Under the pieces are notes generated by a model. It was not told where the DNA came from, searched no databases, and saw nothing but the letters and a program-made list of their open reading frames with translations. 64,000 nucleotides of DNA from Ferrovibrio sp041906005 (GTDB taxonomy: Bacteria; Pseudomonadota; Alphaproteobacteria; Ferrovibrionales; Ferrovibrionaceae), in the NCBI RefSeq assembly GCF_041906005.1, contig NZ_JAYRJY010000003.1, forward strand, positions 18,269-82,268, read 5' to 3'. The position numbers were made by a program, and so were the translations under genes. This document shows, in pieces, positions 32,314-40,531 of the stretch. Position 1 is the first letter of the stretch, and each line of letters opens with the position of its first letter.

Positions 32314-33393
32314 TTGGAAGATCTGCCTGTGAACCTGTTTGAACGCTATCTGACGCTCTGGGTCGGTCTATGCATCATCGCCGGAATTGCCCTCGGCCAT
32401 TTTCTGCCGACGGCTTTCCAGGCTATCGGGTCGGCCGAGATCGCCAAGGTCAACCTGCCGGTCGCACTCCTGATTTGGCTGATGATCATTCCGATGCTGA
32501 TGAAGATCGACTTTGCGGCCCTCGCTCGCGTACGCGAACATTGGCGCGGCATCGGCGTCACCCTGTTCATCAACTGGGCAGTCAAGCCATTCTCCATGGC
32601 AGCCCTCGGCTGGCTCTTCATCAGTTGGCTATTCCGGCCCTATCTTCCCGCCGATCAGATCGACAGCTATGTCGCCGGGCTGATTCTGCTGGCGGCGGCG
32701 CCCTGCACGGCCATGGTCTTCGTCTGGAGCAATCTCTCCCAAGGCGAGCCGCATTTCACGCTGAGTCAGGTGGCGCTCAATGACACCATCATGGTTCTCG
32801 CCTTTGCACCCATTGTCGGGCTGCTCCTCGGCCTGTCAGCGATCACGGTGCCCTGGGATACCTTGCTGCTCTCGGTCGTCCTTTATATCGTCATTCCGGT
32901 AGCGATCGCCCAGTTGCTCCGCCGCGCTCTGCTCGGCACTGGCGGCGATCCGGCTCTGCAACGCATGTTGGCGGTGTTGCAGCCGATCTCGCTGCTGGCG
33001 CTCCTGACGACACTTGTCCTGCTGTTCGGTTTTCAGGGTGAGCAGATCATTGCACAGCCGGCAATCATCGCCTTGCTGGCAATCCCCATTCTCATCCAGG
33101 TCTATTTCAACGCCGGCCTTGCCTATCTCCTCAACCGATGGAGCGGCGAGGCGCATTGTGTGGCCGCACCTTCGGCGTTGATCGGAGCCAGCAATTTCTT
33201 CGAGCTTGCCGTGGCAACTGCCATCAGCCTGTTCGGCTTCCATTCAGGTGCCGCGCTGGCGACCGTCGTCGGCGTGTTGATTGAAGTGCCGGTGATGCTG
33301 TCGGTCGTCAAGATCGCCAATGCCAGCAAGAATTGGTACGAATGCGGCCCGGCCGTGCGCCGGAATGCATCCGCGACCTTGACGCGAGGATAG
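32314..33393 (+). CDS. acr3: Arsenite efflux permease, ACR3 family
   Basis: A 359-residue carrier with ten predicted membrane segments. The family's essential cysteine is C131 in AAAPCTAMVFVWS, and LNDTIMVLAFAPIVGLLLG is characteristic of ACR3. It exports the arsenite made by ArsC using the proton-motive force. The first codon is TTG at 32314 or GTG at 32329 (VNLFERYLTLWVG); the latter matches the usual N-terminus better. The gene ends 22 bases from the convergent lyase gene, closing the ars cluster. Confidence 0.95.
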   Translation: MEDLPVNLFERYLTLWVGLCIIAGIALGHFLPTAFQAIGSAEIAKVNLPVALLIWLMIIPMLMKIDFAALARVREHWRGIGVTLFINWAVKPFSMAALGWLFISWLFRPYLPADQIDSYVAGLILLAAAPCTAMVFVWSNLSQGEPHFTLSQVALNDTIMVLAFAPIVGLLLGLSAITVPWDTLLLSVVLYIVIPVAIAQLLRRALLGTGGDPALQRMLAVLQPISLLALLTTLVLLFGFQGEQIIAQPAIIALLAIPILIQVYFNAGLAYLLNRWSGEAHCVAAPSALIGASNFFELAVATAISLFGFHSGAALATVVGVLIEVPVMLSVVKIANASKNWYECGPAVRRNASATLTRG

Positions 33394-33414
33394 CTGGAGC
33401 TTCGGCCCAACTGC

Positions 33415-34239
33415 TCAGCTGCGATCGCCGAAATTGTATGAGAGAGAAACGATGCGGCGGGCCCGTTCCAGTACCGGCCGATCGATCATCATGCCATTCA
33501 TCTGCACGGCACCGCCCTCGCCCGCCAATTCAATGACTTGGCGCGCCCACGCCAGGGCCTGTTGATCGGGCAGGAAGGCCTTCAAGGCCGGCGCGATCTG
33601 ACGTGGATGAATCATCAGCTTGCCACCAAATCCAAGCGAGATGGCCCGTTCGGCATCTGCCTGCACGACATCTGGATCATCCAGCACAGTGGTGACGCCG
33701 TCGATGGGCGCAGCGAGGCCGGCAAGTCGCGACCTGAAGACGATTTCGCTGCGCGCCATCAGCAGTGAATCCCAGCTTGGATTGCAGCCAAGATCCACAG
33801 CGTAGTCCAGGGCGCCGAAGGCGACGATCGCCACGCCCGAAGCGCCCATGATTTCCGGCAAACTCGCCAGGCCTGCTGCTGTTTCGATCAATGGAATGAT
33901 TGGCACGATGCGGCCGAGCCCTTCATGGACGGCTCTCACATCGACCGCTCCATTCGTCTTTGGCAACATGATCGCCGAGAAGGGCACGCCGCCTAGAGCT
34001 GCCAAATCCTCATCGAAACACGGGGAATCGCAGGCATTGATGCGGACGATCACCGGCAGGCCACGAATGTCATGCCTGCTGAGGTTGGCCCGTGCCAAGG
34101 CTTTGTGATCCGGCGATACCGCATCTTCCAGATCGAGGATCACCGCATCGGCACCACTTTGCGCGGCCTTGGCAAAGCGTTCCGGCCGGTCGCCCGGCAC
34201 GAACAGGGGGACGATCGGGGGGTGGAAGTTGGCTACCAT
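33415..34239 (-). CDS. ccl: CitE-like CoA-ester lyase, probable (S)-citramalyl-CoA lyase
   Basis: A 274-residue HpcH/HpaI-CitE TIM barrel: LFVPGDRPERFAKAAQSGAD at the start, Mg/CoA-binding DLEDAV, PLIETAAGL with the catalytic-site glutamate, and MIHPRQI near the C-terminus. Citramalyl-CoA lyase cleaves to acetyl-CoA and pyruvate. It is the last gene of a five-gene operon matching the order of itaconate-degradation genes in Pseudomonas (CoA-transferase, hydratase, lyase with MmgE/PrpD and acyl-CoA dehydrogenase). The ATG at 34239 overlaps the preceding stop by 7 bases and has GAGAGG upstream. Malyl-CoA lyase is the main alternative. Confidence 0.82.
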   Translation of the reverse strand: MVANFHPPIVPLFVPGDRPERFAKAAQSGADAVILDLEDAVSPDHKALARANLSRHDIRGLPVIVRINACDSPCFDEDLAALGGVPFSAIMLPKTNGAVDVRAVHEGLGRIVPIIPLIETAAGLASLPEIMGASGVAIVAFGALDYAVDLGCNPSWDSLLMARSEIVFRSRLAGLAAPIDGVTTVLDDPDVVQADAERAISLGFGGKLMIHPRQIAPALKAFLPDQQALAWARQVIELAGEGGAVQMNGMMIDRPVLERARRIVSLSYNFGDRS

Positions 34240-35093
34240 TTGACCTCTCCCTGCATATTGATCGGACCACCCGGCACCTGCGTCAGGCAATCCGCCTTCT
34301 CCCCATCAAATACGGCCCTCACGTCGAACGCCCTGCCAGCCACCAGCGGCGCCAGGCCGCGATAGCTGAAATGGCGCGGCGGAGCCGGTCGCTGCGATGC
34401 CGCGAGATTGAGCATCAGGGTCGCCTGCATGGGCCCATGGACGACCAGCCCCGCATAGCCCTCAACGGTGGTCGCATAGGGTTGATCATAATGAATGCGG
34501 TGCCCGTTGAAGGTGATGGCGGAATAGCGGAACAGCAGAGTTGTCGTCGGCTCGATCAGCCAGGATTCATGGCTTTCGCCACGGACCGGTTCTGCCTTTG
34601 CCATGGGAAGCGATGGTTCAAGTGACTTGGCGGCCGGCGACGGGGCCTCGCGGTAGACGATATTGTGCTGCTCCGAGATGGCAAGGCCGCGATCGGTGAA
34701 ATATTCGTGCTGTACACCGACAAAGCACAGCGCACCGCTGCGGCCTTGCTTGAAATCGATGCTGGCAATGGTCGAGCGGCGGCGGACATGGTCACCGCTG
34801 CGCAATGGCGCCAGGAAATCGACATGACCGCCGGCCCACATGCGACGCGGCAGCGGCACAGGCGGCAGGAAGCCGCCTTTGGCCGGATGGCCATCAGGAC
34901 CTAAATCACCGGCAGGTGCCAGGAACGGCGACAGGCACCAGTGAAAGCCAAGCGGCACTTCCTGGCCCGGCAGCTTGGCGAGATGAGGATCGAATGTCAC
35001 CCGGTACTCGTCCAAGAGGCGCGGGGTGATGATGTCCGTTTCCTCGACGGATCTGCCGATCCAGGGCGTGAAATCAATGCTGTCCAATGACAT
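34233..35093 (-). CDS. ich: FAS1-like/MaoC-type hydratase, probable itaconyl-CoA (or mesaconyl-C4-CoA) hydratase
   Basis: A 286-residue double hot-dog protein. The N-terminal half shows PRRMWAGGHVDFLAPL, as in mesaconyl-C4-CoA and itaconyl-CoA hydratases. The C-terminal half carries the MaoC-type catalytic stretch FRYSAITFNGHRIHYDQPYA with Asp and His. It would hydrate itaconyl-CoA to citramalyl-CoA for the coupled lyase. Length matches Pseudomonas itaconyl-CoA hydratase (about 280). Substrate choice between itaconyl- and mesaconyl-CoA cannot be made from sequence alone. Confidence 0.82.
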   Translation of the reverse strand: MSLDSIDFTPWIGRSVEETDIITPRLLDEYRVTFDPHLAKLPGQEVPLGFHWCLSPFLAPAGDLGPDGHPAKGGFLPPVPLPRRMWAGGHVDFLAPLRSGDHVRRRSTIASIDFKQGRSGALCFVGVQHEYFTDRGLAISEQHNIVYREAPSPAAKSLEPSLPMAKAEPVRGESHESWLIEPTTTLLFRYSAITFNGHRIHYDQPYATTVEGYAGLVVHGPMQATLMLNLAASQRPAPPRHFSYRGLAPLVAGRAFDVRAVFDGEKADCLTQVPGGPINMQGEVKW

Positions 35094-35114
35094 GTCGGTA
35101 CGCCCCCATACTTC

Positions 35115-36275
35115 TCAGAACGACCGCGGCAATTGCAGCACATGTTCCGAGAGATAAGAGAGGATGAGATTCGTTGAAATCGGCGCCACCTGATAGAGCC
35201 GGGTTTCGCGGAACTTGCGCTCGACATCGTACTCCTCGGCAAAGCCGAAGCCGCCGAAAGTCTGGATGCAAGCGTTGGCTGCCTCAAACGAGGCATCTGC
35301 CGCCAACATCTTGGCCATATTGGCTTCGGCGCCGCAATTGGCACCGGTTTCATAGAGGCGGATGCCCTCATGAACCATCAATTCGGCCGCCCGCATATTG
35401 GCGTAGGCACGCGCCAGCGGGAATTGAATGCCCTGGTTCTGACCGATCGGCCGGCCAAAGAGAGTGCGCTCCCGCGCATAGGCGGTCGCCTTGTCGAGGA
35501 ACCACTTGGCGTCGCCGACGCATTCGGCTGCAATCAGCAGGCGCTCGGCGTTCATACCGGAAAGAATGTAGCGGAATCCTTTCCCTTCCTCACCCACCAG
35601 ATTGGCGGCGGGCACGCGGACATTGTCGAAGAAGACTTCGGTGGTCGAATGATTCATCATCGTGCGGATCGGGCGGATCGTCAGGCCCTGCTGCCGCGCC
35701 GTGCGCATATCGAGGATGAAGACCGAGAGCCCTTCCGTGCGCTTTTCCACCTTGTCCTTTGGCGTCGTCCGCGCCAGCAGCAGCATCAGATCGGAATACT
35801 CGGCGCGGCTGGTCCAGATCTTCTGGCCGTTGATGACATAGTGGTCACCGTCGCGGACGGCGGTCGTGCGCAGGGAGGTGGTGTCCGATCCGCTGGTCGG
35901 CTCCGTCACGCCAAAGGCCTGCAATCGCAATTCACCCGCTGCGATGGGCGGCAGATAGGCCGCCTTCTGCGCGTCCGACCCGTGCCGCAGGACGGTTCCC
36001 ATGATGTACATCTGCGCGTGACATGTGGCGCCATTGCAGCCAGCGTGCTGGATTTCTTCCAGAATTGCTGCCGCTGCGGATAGTGGCAGGCCAGCACCGC
36101 CGAACTCCTCCGGAATGAGCGCTGCCAGAAAGCCAGATTCCGTCAGGGCGCCGATGAATTCCTTCGGATAGGCCGCGTCGCGATCCAAACGGCGCCAGTA
36201 TTCGCCCGGGAACTGTTCGCACAGCTTGCGGACCGAAGCGCGAATGTCACTGTGATTTACTTCGTTCTGTACCAA
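35115..36275 (-). CDS. Acyl-CoA dehydrogenase family protein of the itaconate operon
   Basis: A 386-residue acyl-CoA dehydrogenase fold. FAD/substrate segments GVTEPTSGSDTTSLRTTAV and KIWTSRAEYSDLMLLLARTT are present, and the C-terminal ~100 residues hold QTFGGFGFAEEYDVER. The usual catalytic-glutamate motif YEGT is replaced by YQVAP (in LYQVAPISTNLILSYL), so its base or its reaction differs from classical members. A homolog occurs in the Pseudomonas itaconate cluster but its role there is unclear. The frame starts with TTG at 36275; no nearby ATG fits. Confidence 0.85.
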   Translation of the reverse strand: MVQNEVNHSDIRASVRKLCEQFPGEYWRRLDRDAAYPKEFIGALTESGFLAALIPEEFGGAGLPLSAAAAILEEIQHAGCNGATCHAQMYIMGTVLRHGSDAQKAAYLPPIAAGELRLQAFGVTEPTSGSDTTSLRTTAVRDGDHYVINGQKIWTSRAEYSDLMLLLARTTPKDKVEKRTEGLSVFILDMRTARQQGLTIRPIRTMMNHSTTEVFFDNVRVPAANLVGEEGKGFRYILSGMNAERLLIAAECVGDAKWFLDKATAYARERTLFGRPIGQNQGIQFPLARAYANMRAAELMVHEGIRLYETGANCGAEANMAKMLAADASFEAANACIQTFGGFGFAEEYDVERKFRETRLYQVAPISTNLILSYLSEHVLQLPRSF

Positions 36276-36321
36276 GAGAGAGACCCTTTGAATGTGCGGC
36301 CGTTAACGAGAAAGCGGCGGT

Positions 36322-37632
36322 CTAAACGATCAATTCCTCCAACCTCAGTTGCCGGACAGGGCGATCGTCGACCAATCCGAACACCGCTCCGATGAAGGCC
36401 TCGGCCTGCGCCGTGGAAATGTCGGCCGTCTCCATCAGGCCCAACGCCTTCTCCTTGAGATCAGCTGGCGTGACCGGATTGCCCGGATCACCTTTGCATT
36501 CGCGACGCGCCGTCCGCAGGCGCTGGCCATCCGTCGTTTCGACGCTGACAATGGTGCCCCAGGAATCCGGATAGGCAGCATCGACCTGCGCATCGGCATG
36601 CAACGTCACGCGATTGCGCAGATCCTTGACCGAGTCACGGCCGGCAGGTTCGAAAGATGACGGATCGACCTTGCCGGTCGCCAGGGCAATCGCCACGCAA
36701 TGCTGAAGGGAAAATCGGGCGCCGTAAGGTTCGGTCGGCTCCGGGCGATCGCAGACATCAATGGCCGCCTGATAGGTCCCAACCTCAATCCGTGCCAGTT
36801 CTCGCCCGCCGATTTCGTGGTGGAGAGCAATGGCGGCGTCGATCGTGGGGTGCGTATGCCGACAGCAGGGCCAGGGCTTGATCGAAGTCTGCACCAATTG
36901 CCAATCCGCCGCCGGATCACGCAGCACTGCATCCGGATCCGGATCGGAGCACAGACCCTTGAAGAACCCCTTCTCACCTTCAAGAATGCGGGCCGGTCCG
37001 GTAAACCCCTCTTTCGCCAGCCGCGCGGCCATCAATCCGGCTTGGGCGCCGCGCGCGGTATGGAGATGCTTGCTCATCGCACCGGCGGCGAGGAATTCCC
37101 ACAAACCGGCGGATTGGGTTCCGGCATTGCCGAGCGCCCAGACGGTCTGCTCGCGGTTGAGGTCGGCCAGTTGCGCCACGGCCATCGCCGACCCGAAGGG
37201 GCCACAGGTCGCCGTATTGTGCCAGACGCGGTAATGCTCCTTCCCGACCGCCATGCCGATTCGGCAACAGGCTTCATAGCCCGCAAGGATTGCTTGCAGA
37301 AATGCCCGCCCGTTCATGTCCGAGAGATGCGCATAGGCCCAGGCCGCCGGTATGACGACGCTGCCCGGATGCGTCACCGACGCGCGATGGAGGTCGTCCA
37401 TCTCCAGGATATGCGACACGCCGCCCAGATAGAATGACATCTTGTCGACATCATCGAGCCGAAGTGGCGAGACCTTGGCGAGGATTTTGGCCGGCACCGA
37501 ATTGCGCGCGCCGATAGCGCAGGCCAGTGTATCGAGGACGAACAAGGCCGCCTGGTCGAGATCGCGAGGCTTGATCGGCTTGCTCCTGATCAAGTCGACA
37601 AGGCCTTCCGTCAGGGTCATTGCGTCGCTCAT
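36322..37632 (-). CDS. MmgE/PrpD family protein
   Basis: A 436-residue protein of the MmgE/PrpD fold, which includes 2-methylcitrate dehydratase and cis-aconitate decarboxylase (the itaconate-forming IRG1 enzyme). The segments ASVTHPGSVVIPAAWAYAHL and HTARGAQAGLMAARLAKEGF match the family's helical core, and IKPWPCCRHTHPTIDAAI carries the conserved histidines. Its start overlaps the CoA-transferase stop (ATGA). Within an itaconate operon it may act on cis-aconitate or another methylated diacid; direct evidence is lacking. Confidence 0.85.
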   Translation of the reverse strand: MSDAMTLTEGLVDLIRSKPIKPRDLDQAALFVLDTLACAIGARNSVPAKILAKVSPLRLDDVDKMSFYLGGVSHILEMDDLHRASVTHPGSVVIPAAWAYAHLSDMNGRAFLQAILAGYEACCRIGMAVGKEHYRVWHNTATCGPFGSAMAVAQLADLNREQTVWALGNAGTQSAGLWEFLAAGAMSKHLHTARGAQAGLMAARLAKEGFTGPARILEGEKGFFKGLCSDPDPDAVLRDPAADWQLVQTSIKPWPCCRHTHPTIDAAIALHHEIGGRELARIEVGTYQAAIDVCDRPEPTEPYGARFSLQHCVAIALATGKVDPSSFEPAGRDSVKDLRNRVTLHADAQVDAAYPDSWGTIVSVETTDGQRLRTARRECKGDPGNPVTPADLKEKALGLMETADISTAQAEAFIGAVFGLVDDRPVRQLRLEELIV

Positions 37633-38792
37633 GATACGTTCGCCACAGCAGCCGGGGTAAACTCGCGCCGCAAGGGCAAATCGTGCTCGCCCAGTTCCGG
37701 CACACGGCCCAACACCGGCCTGCCACCGTCCACGATCACAGGTGGCGCCAGCACTTCGACCTCGCCGGCCGGTGTCGCAATAGACAGGAAGGTGGCGCTT
37801 TCATGCTTCAGCAGATCGCCCATAGTCGAGACCATGCCGAAGGCGATCTTCGCTTCCGCCAACTTCTTCGTCACATGCTCGGCCGATTGCTGCGACAGGG
37901 TCTCCTGGATGCGGCTATCAAGCTCCGTCCGGTTGCACACGCGCTTGACGTTGCTGTCAAAGCGATCGTCCCGGTAGAGCGCTTCATCCCCCAGCACCTC
38001 AAGGCAAAACGTCTTCCACTCCCGCTCGCTCTGAATCGACAGCAGGATGTTACCGTTCTGCAGATGGAAGCTGCCATATGGTGCGATCGATGGATGCGCC
38101 AGACCAAGACGCGACGGTTCGCGTCCGCCATAGCGTCGGGTGAGATAAGGCACATTCATATAGTCGGCGATCGTGTCGAACAGCGACACCTGCAAATGCG
38201 ATCCCTGACCGGTATGGCCACGCTTGATCAGCGCTTCGAGGATCGCGGCATAGGCAGCCTGTCCCGTGGTGATATCGCAGATCGAAATGCCGACACGGCT
38301 GGGGCCGGAAAGATCCGTGCCGGTAACATAAGCGAGGCCCACTTCAGCCTGCACCAGCAGATCATAGGCCTTTCTGAAATAGCTCGGCGTGCCCGGCGCG
38401 TAGCCACTGACGTCGCAGACGATCAGGCGCGGAAAGCGTGTACGCAGATCCTTGCTGCCAAGGCCTAACCGGTCGGTGGCACCGGGCGCCAAGTTCTGAA
38501 TGAAGATATCCGCCTTGGCGATCATCGCCTCGACCAGAGCCAGATCCTCGGCCTTGGTGAGGTCGACGCGGCAGGATTCCTTGCCACGGTTCATCCAGAC
38601 AAAATACGAAGACTGGCCCAACGCATAATCGTCATAGCCGCGCGCGAAATCACCTTCGGGCCGTTCCAGCTTGATTACCCGCGCACCGGCATCCGCCAGG
38701 CGCGAGGTCGCAATCGGGGCTGCCACCGCCTGTTCCAGCGCAACAACAAGTACGTCTTTCAGAGCGTGAGTCATAAGAGATCCGGCTACCAT
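37629..38792 (-). CDS. ict: CaiB/BaiF-type (class III) CoA-transferase, probable itaconate CoA-transferase
   Basis: A 387-residue class III CoA-transferase. N-terminal VVALEQAVAAPIATSRLADA and VIKLERPEGDFARGYD are the family's CoA-binding start, and the catalytic aspartate is expected in VSLFDTIADYM. It activates a dicarboxylate by CoA transfer from succinyl-CoA. First gene of the itaconate-type operon. I chose ATG 38792 because AGGAG lies 6 bases upstream; a second ATG at 38774 is possible. The divergent gene is an aldehyde dehydrogenase, and the 264-base gap between them shows an AT-rich patch near 38840-38865 but no clear operator. Confidence 0.82.
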   Translation of the reverse strand: MVAGSLMTHALKDVLVVALEQAVAAPIATSRLADAGARVIKLERPEGDFARGYDDYALGQSSYFVWMNRGKESCRVDLTKAEDLALVEAMIAKADIFIQNLAPGATDRLGLGSKDLRTRFPRLIVCDVSGYAPGTPSYFRKAYDLLVQAEVGLAYVTGTDLSGPSRVGISICDITTGQAAYAAILEALIKRGHTGQGSHLQVSLFDTIADYMNVPYLTRRYGGREPSRLGLAHPSIAPYGSFHLQNGNILLSIQSEREWKTFCLEVLGDEALYRDDRFDSNVKRVCNRTELDSRIQETLSQQSAEHVTKKLAEAKIAFGMVSTMGDLLKHESATFLSIATPAGEVEVLAPPVIVDGGRPVLGRVPELGEHDLPLRREFTPAAVANVS

Positions 38793-39056
38793 TTTCGCTC
38801 CTGAAACTCGCTGATCCGCCCATGAAGTCAAATAGGATTTCGCGATAAAACATATATGGAAACGTTAACTCGATAGGTTCTGAGCTGCACCCAGCGCCAT
38901 AGCGCCCTGCTCTAGCAGGCATAGCAATTTGTTCATTGTCGCCACGCGCGGATGCGGTCCATTCTGTCGCTCGTCTGTTACGACCAACAAGCATCGAGAC
39001 AGGTCCGGCAGCGTGGATGCGCCGCGGCAACTGCTTCGATCATCGAGGAAACATCC

Positions 39057-40490
39057 ATGAAACAACACTTCATCAACGGCACCAGCCTTGCCAGCGCCGA
39101 TGGCGACAGCATGCCGGTCCTGGCACCTGCGACCGGAGAGATCATCGAAACCATCAGCTGCGGCAAAGCCACCGATGTCGACCGTGCCGTCGCTGCCGCA
39201 CGGGGCGCGTTCGACGGCCCCTGGGGCCGCCTGACCGCAACCGAACGCGGTCGTCTTCTCACGCGCCTGGGCGTGCGCATTCTTGACCATCTCGATGAAC
39301 TCGCCCGGACCGAGGCGACAGATACCGGCAAACCGATGACGACGGCGCGCGTTGATATCGAGACGACGGCTCGCTATTTCGAGTTCTACGGCACTGCCGC
39401 CGACAAGGTGCATGGCGAGGTCATTCCGTTCATGGCCGGCTATACGGTGACGGTGGTTCATGAGCCCTTTGGCGTCACCGGGCATATCCTGCCCTGGAAC
39501 TATCCGGCGCAGATGTTCGGGCGCTCGCTGGCACCGTCGCTCGCGATGGGCAACGCGGTTGTGCTGAAACCGGCCGAAGACGGGTGCCTTTCGGCACTGC
39601 GTATTGCGGAATTGGCGACCGAGATCGGGTTTCCGGATGGCAGCATCAATATCGTGACCGGACGCGGCAGCGAGGCAGGCGCGGCACTTGCCGGTCATCC
39701 CGGCATCGGCTTCCTCTCCTTCACCGGGTCGCCCGAAATCGGCCGGCTGGTACAGCAGGCGGCCGCCAACAACTATGTGCCCTGCACTTTGGAACTGGGT
39801 GGCAAATCGCCCCAGATCGTCTTCGAAGATGCCGATTTCGACGCTGCGATCCCAGTCGTCTGCAAGGCCATCGTGCAGAATACCGGCCAGACCTGTTCGG
39901 CCGGCAGCCGAGTACTGGTGCAAGAGAGCATCTACGACCGCTTCATAAGCGCACTCGCCGAGAGGTTCGCACAATTGCGCGCCGGCACGCCGGAAATGGA
40001 TCTCGACTGCGGACCCGTCATCAATGCCAGGCAGCAGCAGCGCGTCCAGCGCTTCATCGACCTCGCCCGCCAGGACGGCATCGCCGTGATCGCTGAGGGC
40101 AGCATCGCCGCTGACGCGCCCAAGGGTGGTTTCTACATCAAACCGACCTTGTTCGGCCCGGTGCCGAGGGCCAATCGTCTGGCCTGCGATGAAGTATTCG
40201 GTCCGGTCCTCGCCGCCCTGCCGTTCAAGGATGAGGCTGATGCGGTGGCTCTTGCCAACGGCACCGATTATGGCCTCCTCGCCGGCGTTTGGACTCGCGA
40301 TGGTGGCCGCCAGCAGCGCATGGCCAGGAAAATCCGCGCCGGCCAGGTCTATATCAACGGCTATGGTGCCGGTGGTGGTGTCGAGCTTCCCTTCGGCGGT
40401 ACCGGCAAGAGCGGTCATGGTCGCGAGAAGGGCTTCCTGGCGCTGCACGAATTCGCAGCGACCAAGACGATCGTCAATCGGCACGGCTGA
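39057..40490 (+). CDS. NAD(P)-dependent aldehyde dehydrogenase
   Basis: A 477-residue classical (non-acylating) aldehyde dehydrogenase. The nucleophile is C280 in NTGQTCSAGSRV and the general base glutamate is in LELGGKSPQIV. LPWNYPAQMFGRSLAPSLAMG and GGTGKSGHGREKGFLALHEF are typical of betaine-aldehyde and gamma-aminobutyraldehyde-like groups. GAGGAAA precedes the ATG. It is convergent with the ribose-type ABC operon, whose first gene is an alcohol dehydrogenase; together they could convert an imported alcohol to an acid. It is not co-transcribed with either neighbour. Confidence 0.9.
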   Translation: MKQHFINGTSLASADGDSMPVLAPATGEIIETISCGKATDVDRAVAAARGAFDGPWGRLTATERGRLLTRLGVRILDHLDELARTEATDTGKPMTTARVDIETTARYFEFYGTAADKVHGEVIPFMAGYTVTVVHEPFGVTGHILPWNYPAQMFGRSLAPSLAMGNAVVLKPAEDGCLSALRIAELATEIGFPDGSINIVTGRGSEAGAALAGHPGIGFLSFTGSPEIGRLVQQAAANNYVPCTLELGGKSPQIVFEDADFDAAIPVVCKAIVQNTGQTCSAGSRVLVQESIYDRFISALAERFAQLRAGTPEMDLDCGPVINARQQQRVQRFIDLARQDGIAVIAEGSIAADAPKGGFYIKPTLFGPVPRANRLACDEVFGPVLAALPFKDEADAVALANGTDYGLLAGVWTRDGGRQQRMARKIRAGQVYINGYGAGGGVELPFGGTGKSGHGREKGFLALHEFAATKTIVNRHG

Positions 40491-40500
40491 GCCATGGCGC

Positions 40501-40525
40501 GGGAGCGGCCGGATGTGCCGCTCCC
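40501..40525. terminator. Perfect 9-bp hairpin between convergent genes
   Basis: GGGAGCGGC (40501-40509) pairs with GCCGCTCCC (40517-40525) around a 7-base loop, 10 bases past the aldehyde dehydrogenase stop and 7 bases from the end of the convergent ATPase gene. A short C/T-rich stretch follows on the plus strand. It is a likely bidirectional terminator. Confidence 0.65.
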
Positions 40526-40531
40526 CCTTCA

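Noticed and set aside
39057..40490. Aldehyde dehydrogenase as part of the itaconate operon
   Set aside because: It is divergent from that operon and the pathway has no free-aldehyde step; its convergent neighbour operon is an equally weak link.
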